A stretch of 13,108 bases of DNA from CAZIWJ01 sp964542855. Lineage in GTDB: Bacteria; Bacteroidota; Bacteroidia; Cytophagales; Cyclobacteriaceae. Below, in pieces: positions 1 to 7,025 of the stretch; position 1 is the stretch's first letter; the number at the start of each line of letters is the position of its first letter. The notes under the pieces were generated by a model. That model saw only the letters and a list, made by a program, of their open reading frames with translations. It was not told the DNA's origin and did not search any database. The stretch spans positions 1 through 13,108 of the forward strand of contig CAZIWJ010000082.1 of NCBI GenBank assembly GCA_964542855.1, read 5' to 3'. The position numbers were made by a program, and so were the translations under genes.

Positions 1-2
1 CA

Positions 3-1718
3 CACATTATTTTTTCAATAGCTTGCCTTAGCCTGGCATTTAACCTGATTTCCTGCCAGCCTTCACCCAACTCTTCATCTGCCAGCGAGAAGCCGGTATC
101 GGTTAACCCAACCGACAGTGCTATGGTAGTAAGTGCCCATCCCCTGGCCTCTGAGGTAGGGGCAGAAATCCTAAAGTCGGGGGGGAACGCCATCGATGCC
201 GCCATTGCAGTTCAGTTTGCGCTGGCCGTGGTTTATCCCGGGGCCGGAAATATTGGTGGTGGCGGTTTTATGGTAATTCGCCGGAACGACGGAAGTACTG
301 ATGCCATTGATTACCGGGAAAAAGCACCGGCTGAGGCTACCCGAACCATGTACCAGGATGAGAACGGAGAAATAATTCGGGGTCAGAGCCGTAACGGCCA
401 CCTTGCTTCGGGGGTACCAGGATCGGTAGCCGGCATGTTTAAAGCTCATGAACTGTACGGAAGCCTTCCGATGAAGGCATTACTCCAACCATCTATTGAT
501 TTAGCAGCCAACGGCTTTCCACTAACCAGGCGGGAAGCTGATAAACTGAACCGGTACCAGCAGCGATTTAAAGACTACAATACAGTAGATCCTGAGTTTA
601 TTTTAAATGAAGAGGGCTGGGAAGAAGGTGATACGGTTTACTTTAAGGACCTTGCCAAAACGCTGGAAAGAATCCGCGATAACGGCAAGGCTGGTTTCTA
701 CGAAGGAGAAACGGCAAGATTAATTTACGAAGAAATGGAACGGGGAGGGGGAATAATTACCCCGGAGGATTTAAAAAATTACCAGGCCGTTTCGCGCGAA
801 CCTGTTATAGCCGATTATAAAAACCACAAAATAATTTCTATGCCACCTCCCTCCAGTGGTGGCATCGCCCTGGCCCAATTATTACATGCAGTTGAAAGTT
901 ACAAGTTAGCTGAAATGGGACACAATACGGCTGCTAGCATGCACCTGATGATAGAAGCCGAGCGCAGGGTATATGCCGACCGGGCTACGCACCTGGGAGA
1001 CCCTGACTATTACAATGTGCCCCGGGAGCAGTTGGTAGAAAAGGCTTACAACCAAAGCCGGATGACAACCTTTAACCCCGATCAGGCTACCCCATCGGAA
1101 GAAGTGAAAGCTGGAACGTTCGAAATAGCCGAAAGTAGGGAAACCACCCACTTTTCCGTTGTAGATACGGAAGGCAACGCTGTATCGGTAACCACTACCC
1201 TGAACGGTGGCTTTGGAAGCAAGGTAGTAGTAGCCGGTGCCGGATTTTTTCTGAATAATGAAATGGATGATTTCAGCGTCAAGCCCGGGTTTCCTAATAT
1301 GTTTGGCCTGATAGGAGGAGATGCTAACGCCATTGAACCCGGTAAACGCATGTTAAGCTCGATGACACCCACCATCGTGGAAAAAGACAGTGCGCTTTTC
1401 ATGGTGGTAGGTACGCCCGGCGGAGCCACTATTATTACTTCGGTTTACCAGGTAATTTTAAATGTAATTGAGCACGAAATGGGCATGCAGGAAGCCGTTG
1501 ATGCACCGCGGTTCCACCACCAGTGGAAACCCAACAAGGTATACCTGGAAACGGGGAGGAACTATGGAGATGAGGTTTTAGAAGCCTTACGCAACAAAGG
1601 GCACGAGCTGGATTCGCGGGGAACCATTGGCCGGGTGGATGCCATACTGGTAAAGCCGGATGGGATACTTGAAGGTGGGGCCGACCCCAGGGGCGATGAT
1701 ACTGCGGTTGGATTCTAA
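3..1718 (+). CDS. ggt: Gamma-glutamyltranspeptidase, lipoprotein form (5' end missing)
   Basis: Gamma-glutamyltransferase/hydrolase, an N-terminal nucleophile enzyme that cleaves gamma-glutamyl bonds such as that of glutathione; it autoprocesses into two subunits. The reading frame is open to the left edge and has no start codon before 123, so the gene begins outside the window. ATG 123 lies inside the conserved 'MVVSAHPLAS' block and is not the start. Upstream residues form a hydrophobic stretch ending in a lipobox (LISC, Cys codon 54-56) followed by a Ser/Pro-rich linker, so I infer a lipid-anchored envelope protein; no acidic surface-export signal follows the Cys. Family motifs seen: 'DYREKAP' (substrate carboxylate Arg), 'PPPSSGG', the processing and nucleophile Thr in 'ETTHFSVVD' (codon 1143-1145), 'NNEMDDFS', 'MLSSMTPT' (oxyanion serines) and 'GTPGGATII'. 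The C-terminus looks complete. The family call is firm; the physiological substrate is unknown. Confidence 0.95.
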   Translation, partial: HIIFSIACLSLAFNLISCQPSPNSSSASEKPVSVNPTDSAMVVSAHPLASEVGAEILKSGGNAIDAAIAVQFALAVVYPGAGNIGGGGFMVIRRNDGSTDAIDYREKAPAEATRTMYQDENGEIIRGQSRNGHLASGVPGSVAGMFKAHELYGSLPMKALLQPSIDLAANGFPLTRREADKLNRYQQRFKDYNTVDPEFILNEEGWEEGDTVYFKDLAKTLERIRDNGKAGFYEGETARLIYEEMERGGGIITPEDLKNYQAVSREPVIADYKNHKIISMPPPSSGGIALAQLLHAVESYKLAEMGHNTAASMHLMIEAERRVYADRATHLGDPDYYNVPREQLVEKAYNQSRMTTFNPDQATPSEEVKAGTFEIAESRETTHFSVVDTEGNAVSVTTTLNGGFGSKVVVAGAGFFLNNEMDDFSVKPGFPNMFGLIGGDANAIEPGKRMLSSMTPTIVEKDSALFMVVGTPGGATIITSVYQVILNVIEHEMGMQEAVDAPRFHHQWKPNKVYLETGRNYGDEVLEALRNKGHELDSRGTIGRVDAILVKPDGILEGGADPRGDDTAVGF

Positions 1719-1750
1719 AAAAAAACTGCCGGTTAGCAACCGGCAGTTTT
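1717..1750. terminator. Bidirectional intrinsic terminator between convergent genes
   Basis: The arms 1722-1734 and 1738-1750 are perfectly complementary over 13 bp around a 3-base loop (AGC). The core is GC-rich (CTGCCGGTT). The A-run 1717-1725 becomes a nine-T tract on the minus strand, a strong terminator for the gene ending at 1782. On the plus strand only four T follow the GC core, giving a weaker exit for the ggt gene, whose stop codon overlaps the start of the A-run. Confidence 0.88.
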
Positions 1751-1781
1751 ACAGAGGTTAATTACAGTGTTCTTAGTTGTA

Positions 1782-4595
1782 CTAGCGGACCATTACCCGC
1801 TTCTGGATAGTTTGTCCGTTGAAAGTCATATTTACAACGTAAATGCCGTTGGCGGGTACACTCAGCACCTGCTCAACAGGGGCGCCAGCTGCCAGGTTCA
1901 GGCTGTTGTATACCTGCCCGTTCAGGCCGTACACGATAAAAGTAGCGGCTGTTTGCAGGGTTTCGGGTAACCAGATTTTAATTTCCCGGTTGCTTCCGTG
2001 CAGTCGTAGATCAGTAGCGGAGATTTGCTGGAAAGCAGTATTATCAACCAGCTTCTGCGAAGGTTCGCCGGTTACCGCTTCATTAACTTCTTTGTTATCA
2101 TTGCCCCGGTTAGCAGCACCGTTAGTAGAATCTGCGCTTACCACTTCAGCAGTTACTGTATCGGCTGCACTTGTGTTATCAACCAGCTCAGATTCAGTTG
2201 TTGAGTTGGCAGCTACAGTGTCTGCAACTTCTACCGATACGCTGTCTACGGCAACCGAGTCAGTATTTTCTACTGCCACCGTATCTCCAACAGCTACCGT
2301 ATCCTGCGTAACTGCTGTTGTATCAGCTACCATTTCTTCGTTATTTTCATTCACGCTGTCGGCAGCAACAGTATCAGCAACCACTACTGCTGTAGTTGTG
2401 GTATCAATAGCTATCGATTCAGTTTCAGTAGCATCTACCGTTACTTCAGTACTGTCGGTTGATGCTTCAGTGATTTCATTTTCAGTCGTTACTTCAACAC
2501 TGTCGGCAGAGGCAGTATCTGCAACCCCTACTTCAACAGAATCAACAGTTACTATATTTTCTGCAGTGACTGAATCTTCAGCTACTGTATCTTCAACAAT
2601 TACTTCTTCAACTTTTACACCTTTGGTAAGCGTTAATACGAAACGTTCGGTTACCTGACTGTTATTTTCGGTAAAGCTAACGACTGGCTTATCTCGCAGG
2701 TCGTAAGATACATCCGCCACGCTGTCGTACAGGTTGATGTTTAAATCTGCCGGCAATTTATTCAAACTGTGTTGGTCCATGTTGAGTGAGTAATTACCAG
2801 CCTGCTTAATGTTTACGAACAGGGGAATGGTAACCGTATCTTCTTCAGTAATGCGGGGCAGGGCGTTCAGGGCCAGTTTCTTTCCGTCGGCTACTGAGTA
2901 GAATTCAGGAGAATTTCCCCATCCGGCGCGGTTATCAGCATCTTCGTTATAGTCATAACCTGCTTTGGCATTGTCGTCGAACAGGAACATAACTTTATCG
3001 GAGTAATCGGTATTTTCCTTATTAACCGTCAGTTTCAGGAAATCAGGCTCTACGTTCATCACGCGGAAGAAAGAGCGGGTGCTCATATCAGCGGTAGTAC
3101 TTTTAATGCTGGTCTCGTTTTCAGCGAAAGTTAACGTAGCCTGGTTGGCAGCTGCTTTAACGAAGAACGCTTGTCCGGGCTCAATTACGAAATCTTCAAA
3201 AGGGGCAATTTCTTCGTAAGATGTCTTATCGGCATCATACACGTAAGCTACGCCATTACCGGCCAGGGCATCGGAACCTTTCCAAACAATAGGAAAAGGA
3301 AAAGGATTACCCACGAGGTTAAATCCCCCGGTGTTGCGGTTGCTCTTGTTCAGGGTTAACGAAACGGTGTTGCCGTTGGGCTTCCCCTTGTAGCGCAGCA
3401 CGGTTTCTTCTTTCAGGATGATGTTATACCCGAGGCCTTCGGCAAAGTTATTAGCGGTATTCACTGTTGCCCAGCGACCCAGGCTGGCGTTGAAGCGGTA
3501 AGCGGCCTGGGCGGGGGCAAACTCGTTAATGGGCATTTGTACGGGAGCCGTAATGTAGTGGCCGTACTTGCCACCGGAGATGTAACGCTCCATTACGATG
3601 TTGCCGTTCAGGGTGCCGTTGTTGTAGAAACCGGCCGTTTGGTTTGCGTTAGACTTCATCACCAGTTCGGCAGTAGCGTGGGTGAGGTCGGTATCTAGTG
3701 TGCCGTTTACGTTGGCTTCAGTAGTTACTTCTACGGTTGCGTTCAGGGTGGTTGAGTTGTTGAAATTCACCGTATCAAAGGCAGTAACCGCAGTTCCGCC
3801 AATAGTTATACCAGCACCGTTGAAAGTAACGTTTGCGTTGTTGTTATTGTAAGTACCGTTGTTGGTAAAGTTTCCTGAAACCGTAAAAGTACCGTTGGCG
3901 GGTGCGTTCAATGTACCACCGTTTTCAATGATAATGTCAGTGAAAACATCATCGTTTAAAATAGTGTAGACCTCTCCGTTAGCTACCGTAAGAGCAGAGG
4001 AATGGCCGTAAGTTCTACCGTTGACTGTTAAAGATCCGTTTCCGGTTACCTCACCGTTAACCGTAAACGAGCCATTACCATCGTAAGAAATGGAGGCTTT
4101 TTTACCCGTGTTTACATCGCCCTCAACTGAAATATTTCCGTCGCCGGTAAAATTAAAATCACCACCTGATTGGTGGGTTGCATTTATATCGCCTTTAATA
4201 ATCAACGTTCCCTGAACATCAAAATTAGGCATTTGAGTACCTCCGCTTGTTCCGTTAAAGTCGCCATAAATGGTTAGGGTATCGCCAGGATTAATAGTAA
4301 CTTTCCTACCATTTTGGAATTCAATATTCTGCGCTTCTGCATTTTGATCGACAGTCATATTTACAAAGATGAAAACGTCGTCAGTAGAAGAGGGTACTTG
4401 CCCGCCAGACCAATCGTTAGCATTATTCCAGAACCCACCATTAGCAGTAAATCCCGATCCAACGTTGCTGTTGCTGTTGCTGTTGCTATTTCCTTTTCCA
4501 TTTCCTCCCCGCTGAGCAAAGGCAGGTGAAAAGGAACTAGCTAAAGCAATGGTAATTGCCAGGCCGATAAATAATATATTGTTAAACTTTTTCAT
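1782..4595 (-). CDS. T9SS-secreted beta-solenoid-like surface protein with sequon-rich stalk
   Basis: 937-residue secreted protein of unknown function. I choose ATG 4593-4595 over an in-frame TTG eight codons upstream because it starts a clean signal peptide (MKKFNN..., hydrophobic core, cleavage near AFAQ at residues 25-28). The mature N-terminus carries an (SN)4-type tract. Residues about 50-345 are Gly/Asn/Thr-rich short strands ('GTLIIKGDI', 'GNISVEGDV', 'GSFTVNGEV'), suggesting a beta-helix or adhesin-like repeat fold. Residues 345-655 include 'NLVGNPFPFPIVW', common in Bacteroidota T9SS cargo. Residues 662-829 form an acidic Ser/Thr/Val/Asp linker (separate entry). Residues about 862-937 match a type A T9SS sorting domain ('IVYGLNGQVY', 'ANGIYVVNMTFNGQTIQKRVMV'), so the protein should cross the outer membrane and be surface-anchored or released. 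No catalytic motif was recognised; an adhesin or matrix role is inference only. Confidence 0.85.
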   Translation of the reverse strand: MKKFNNILFIGLAITIALASSFSPAFAQRGGNGKGNSNSNSNSNVGSGFTANGGFWNNANDWSGGQVPSSTDDVFIFVNMTVDQNAEAQNIEFQNGRKVTINPGDTLTIYGDFNGTSGGTQMPNFDVQGTLIIKGDINATHQSGGDFNFTGDGNISVEGDVNTGKKASISYDGNGSFTVNGEVTGNGSLTVNGRTYGHSSALTVANGEVYTILNDDVFTDIIIENGGTLNAPANGTFTVSGNFTNNGTYNNNNANVTFNGAGITIGGTAVTAFDTVNFNNSTTLNATVEVTTEANVNGTLDTDLTHATAELVMKSNANQTAGFYNNGTLNGNIVMERYISGGKYGHYITAPVQMPINEFAPAQAAYRFNASLGRWATVNTANNFAEGLGYNIILKEETVLRYKGKPNGNTVSLTLNKSNRNTGGFNLVGNPFPFPIVWKGSDALAGNGVAYVYDADKTSYEEIAPFEDFVIEPGQAFFVKAAANQATLTFAENETSIKSTTADMSTRSFFRVMNVEPDFLKLTVNKENTDYSDKVMFLFDDNAKAGYDYNEDADNRAGWGNSPEFYSVADGKKLALNALPRITEEDTVTIPLFVNIKQAGNYSLNMDQHSLNKLPADLNINLYDSVADVSYDLRDKPVVSFTENNSQVTERFVLTLTKGVKVEEVIVEDTVAEDSVTAENIVTVDSVEVGVADTASADSVEVTTENEITEASTDSTEVTVDATETESIAIDTTTTAVVVADTVAADSVNENNEEMVADTTAVTQDTVAVGDTVAVENTDSVAVDSVSVEVADTVAANSTTESELVDNTSAADTVTAEVVSADSTNGAANRGNDNKEVNEAVTGEPSQKLVDNTAFQQISATDLRLHGSNREIKIWLPETLQTAATFIVYGLNGQVYNSLNLAAGAPVEQVLSVPANGIYVVNMTFNGQTIQKRVMVR
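2109..2612 (-). repeat. Low-complexity acidic DSV/DTV-rich stalk (residues 662-829)
   Basis: Within the T9SS protein, the 168 residues between Lys661 and Arg830 contain no Lys, Arg, His, Phe, Trp, Tyr, Pro or Cys. They consist almost entirely of Val, Thr, Ser, Asp, Glu, Ala, Asn and a few Ile, Gly, Met, Gln and Leu. By hand I count 17 Asp-(Ser/Thr)-(Val/Ala/Thr) triplets, such as DTV at 669-671 and DSV at 674-676. The rest of the protein has about four matching triplets in about 769 residues. The spacing is irregular, so this is a degenerate compositional repeat and not a strict tandem array. It sits between the folded ectodomain and the sorting domain, where a linker or stalk would be expected. 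Confidence 0.85.
4464..4487. repeat. Hexamer tandem repeat (GTTGCT)x4 inside the T9SS protein gene
   Basis: Four perfect copies of GTTGCT on the plus strand encode a Ser-Asn dipeptide run just after the signal peptide of the minus-strand gene. The unit is 6 bases, so copy-number change by slippage would add or remove Ser-Asn pairs without shifting the frame. It lies in a short flexible Gly/Asn/Ser segment before the first folded domain. Confidence 0.9.
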
Positions 4596-5020
4596 TTCAC
4601 TGTATTTGAACCTTGCCAACAGGGGTTCAAATCCAGCTCCATAAACTGGTAATCATTACGGCTGCCCGGCTTCAACCAGGCTTTGCTGCATGAATAGGGC
4701 TCGCAAGTATCAGGAAACCAGTAAATTATAAGTTTGCTTTCCCAGTCTTATTAATTTAAACGCACTGTTCCCAATCGAGTAAAACAGTGCGGTTTATTCC
4801 AAATAATGGCACATCGTTCCCAGTTTGGGAGAAGTCTCACCAAATAACCGGTACCTGGTTCTTACCCGGAAAAAAAGGATCAAAAACGGCCCTGGCGAGC
4901 TTAAATACGGTATTTCCAATTTTTAAACTACTTCTCAATACCGGCAACTAATTACAAAAAGAAGCGGGCATTTTTAACTGAAATTTGCTAATATGTGAGT
5001 TGGTAATACATCCTACAATC
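4596..5020. other. Divergent intergenic region between T9SS protein and acyl-CoA synthetase genes
   Basis: About 425 bases without a supported gene, serving as the upstream region of two divergent genes. It holds the inverted repeat listed separately (4757-4796), a small TCCCA/TGGGA hairpin at 4818-4830, and a near-palindrome AACCGGTACCTGGTT at 4846-4860, symmetrical apart from one inserted T. TAAGTTTG at 4729-4736 fits the Bacteroidota -7 consensus TAnnTTTG on the plus strand, but I see no TTTG at the right distance upstream. No riboswitch or small RNA was recognised. Promoters for both genes must lie here, but I cannot place them confidently. Confidence 0.6.
4757..4796. promoter_or_regulatory. 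Inverted repeat, possible operator or hairpin
   Basis: The left arm TAAACGCACTGTT (4757-4769) is complementary to AACAGTGCG plus TTTA (4783-4791 and 4793-4796) with one extra G at 4792. This gives 13 paired bases with a single bulge around a 13-base spacer. It lies about 160 bases upstream of the minus-strand T9SS gene and about 225 bases upstream of the plus-strand synthetase gene. It could be a DNA-binding site for a dimeric regulator or a transcribed hairpin; the sequence alone does not decide. Confidence 0.45.
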
Positions 5021-6910
5021 ATGACACAACAGGAACTTCATCAGAAAGCACTGGCTGAACCCGAGTCGTTCTGGGCCGAACAGGCTAATCACGTTCACTG
5101 GTTTAAAAAGCCAGCTACTATTCTTTCTACCGACAGCAACGGCTTCTACCACTGGTATGCCGACGGGGAGTTGAACACGGCTTACCTTGCACTAGATTAC
5201 CACGTGGAAAACGGCCGCGCCGAACAGGAAGCCTTAATCTACGATTCCCCGGTAACCAACACGGTTAAAAAGTACACCTACCGGGAATTGCGCGACGAAG
5301 TAGCCCGCTTTGCCGGAGTGCTTACCAGTTTAGGGGTAACTAAAGGGGATACCGTAGTTATTTACATGCCCATGATACCGGAAGCAATGATTGGTATGCT
5401 GGCCTGTGCCCGGATTGGGGCGATTCATTCGGTAGTTTTTGGAGGCTTTGCCCCAAACGAACTGAGTACCCGGATTGATGATGCCCGGCCTAAAGTATTG
5501 CTTACGGCATCCTGCGGAATAGAGGTTAACCGTGTGCTACCCTATAAACCCCTGGTTGATCAGGCTATTGATCAGGCAGAACATAAGCCCGAAAAAGTAG
5601 TCATTCACCAGCGTTCGCAACACCTGGCAAGCATGAAGGGTGAACGCGACCTCCACTGGGCGGCACTCATGAATAGGGCGCAACCAGTAGATTGCACTCC
5701 CTGTAAAGGAACTGATCCACTGTATATTTTATACACTTCAGGAACTACGGGCAAACCCAAAGGAATTGTGCGCGAGCATGGGGGGCATGCCGTTGCCTTA
5801 AGCTACAGTATGAAAACAGTATACGATACCCAGCCGGGTGATGTATTCTGGGCTGCTTCCGATGTAGGCTGGGTGGTTGGCCATTCGTACATCGTATATG
5901 CTCCGCTTATTACCGGTTGTACCACTATTTTATTTGAAGGAAAACCGATTAAAACTCCCGACGCCGGTACTTTCTGGCGAATTGTTGAAGACTATAAAGT
6001 AAACGTACTGTTTACTGCTCCTACAGCCATTCGGGCAATAAAAAAAGAAGATGGGGAGGGCGAGTACATTAAAATTTATAATACCCACAGCCTGAAATAT
6101 TTATTCCTGGCGGGAGAGCGTTGCGATATTGCCACTTACCAGTGGGCTGCTAATAACCTGAAAGTACCGGTAATAGATCACTGGTGGCAAACCGAATCAG
6201 GATGGCCGATGCTTGCCAACCTGATGGGAGTAGAACCGCTGCCGGTTAAACCCGGATCTGCCTGCAAACCGGTTCCCGGGTATGATGTGCAGATACTGGA
6301 TAAGTCTGGAAATGCAGTTAAGGCCAACGAAGAAGGGGCCGTAGTTGTGAAACTTCCCATGCCTCCGGGCTGTTTGCCCACTCTCTGGAACGATGATGAA
6401 CGATTCAGGGCCGCTTATTTGTCGGCTTATGAAGGATATTACCTAAGTGGAGACGGGGGGTATACTGATGAAGACGGATACTTCTTCATTATGGGAAGAA
6501 TTGATGATGTAATCAATGTTGCGGGTCACCGGCTGTCGACCGGTGAAATGGAAGAAGTAGTTTCTTCGCACGGGGCAGTTGCCGAGTGTGCGGTTATTGG
6601 TGTATCGGACGATTTAAAAGGGCAGCGCCCGGTAGGACTGGTAGTATTAAAAAGTAACGTTTCATTTAGCCGGGAACAGCTGGAAAGAGAGCTCGTTCAG
6701 AAAGTTCGGGATAAAATTGGCCCGGTTGCCTATTTTAAAACCGCCTTTATTGTAGAACGGCTTCCCAAAACCCGTTCGGGGAAAATTCTGCGTAAAGCTT
6801 TGCGAAAACTGGCCGATGGGGTAAGTTTTCCAGTACCTCCTACCATTGATGATCCGGCAATATTAGACGAAATCAGGCAGGTGATAACAGCACCGAAATC
6901 AGTAGAATAG
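5021..6910 (+). CDS. prpE: Short-chain acyl-CoA synthetase, propionyl-CoA synthetase (PrpE/ACSS3) type
   Basis: AMP-forming synthetase that activates propionate (possibly acetate) to its CoA thioester with ATP in the cytoplasm. It has 629 residues, near the usual PrpE length and shorter than typical Acs. The frame extends upstream to a TTG, but ATG 5021 gives the expected N-terminus 'MTQQELHQKALAEPESFWAEQA'-like block (ACAS N-terminal domain). Seen: P-loop YTSGTTGKPKG (238-248), 'DVGWVVGHSYIVYAPL' (281-296), 'WWQTESGWP' (388-396), 'GRIDDVINVAGHRL' hinge and A8 region (492-505), and the C-terminal 'PKTRSGKILRK' with the catalytic, regulable Lys588. The C-terminal 'TIDDPAILDEIRQVI' resembles PrpE and ACSS3 rather than Acs, which is why I prefer propionate; substrate choice remains inferred. 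It has its own upstream region and a downstream hairpin, so it is probably monocistronic. Confidence 0.9.
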   Translation: MTQQELHQKALAEPESFWAEQANHVHWFKKPATILSTDSNGFYHWYADGELNTAYLALDYHVENGRAEQEALIYDSPVTNTVKKYTYRELRDEVARFAGVLTSLGVTKGDTVVIYMPMIPEAMIGMLACARIGAIHSVVFGGFAPNELSTRIDDARPKVLLTASCGIEVNRVLPYKPLVDQAIDQAEHKPEKVVIHQRSQHLASMKGERDLHWAALMNRAQPVDCTPCKGTDPLYILYTSGTTGKPKGIVREHGGHAVALSYSMKTVYDTQPGDVFWAASDVGWVVGHSYIVYAPLITGCTTILFEGKPIKTPDAGTFWRIVEDYKVNVLFTAPTAIRAIKKEDGEGEYIKIYNTHSLKYLFLAGERCDIATYQWAANNLKVPVIDHWWQTESGWPMLANLMGVEPLPVKPGSACKPVPGYDVQILDKSGNAVKANEEGAVVVKLPMPPGCLPTLWNDDERFRAAYLSAYEGYYLSGDGGYTDEDGYFFIMGRIDDVINVAGHRLSTGEMEEVVSSHGAVAECAVIGVSDDLKGQRPVGLVVLKSNVSFSREQLERELVQKVRDKIGPVAYFKTAFIVERLPKTRSGKILRKALRKLADGVSFPVPPTIDDPAILDEIRQVITAPKSVE

Positions 6911-6923
6911 ACGACCAATAAAA

Positions 6924-6967
6924 CGGGCGGTCTTTAAAATGAACTATTACATTTTAAAGGCCGCCCG
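6924..6967. terminator. Long hairpin terminator shared by convergent genes
   Basis: Arms 6924-6941 and 6950-6967 pair over 18 bp with one T-G wobble (position 6931) around an 8-base loop. The outer seven pairs are GC (CGGGCGG/CCGCCCG) and the inner ones AT-rich. On the minus strand the stem is followed by TTTTATT, fitting termination of the RDD-family gene; on the plus strand there is no T-run, so it may work only partly for the synthetase gene or protect its mRNA 3' end. Confidence 0.8.
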
Positions 6968-7025
6968 ATTAATGAATGAGTGAGTAGAACTGTAACACAG
7001 GGCCTTCTGGTTTGCAGGTACTATT

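Noticed and set aside
1843..2658. A 271-residue plus-strand open frame opposite the T9SS gene
   Set aside because: It lies antisense to the low-complexity DSV/DTV stalk and is open only because the biased codons there avoid stops on the other strand. Its Ser/Thr/Val composition mirrors the real gene, and it has no promoter or recognisable domain.
4596..4619. TTG start giving an 8-residue longer T9SS protein
   Set aside because: The extra residues (ARFKYSE after the start) would precede a complete signal peptide that begins naturally at ATG 4593-4595.
4621..4640. tRNA T-arm-like string GGGGTTCAAATCC
   Set aside because: The stem next to TTCAAAT pairs for only two bases, and no anticodon arm, D arm or acceptor stem can be assembled around it. 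It is in the upstream region of the minus-strand gene and is most likely chance.
4985..5020. TTG start giving a 12-residue longer acyl-CoA synthetase
   Set aside because: The added residues have no similarity to the family N-terminus, while ATG 5021 gives the expected beginning.
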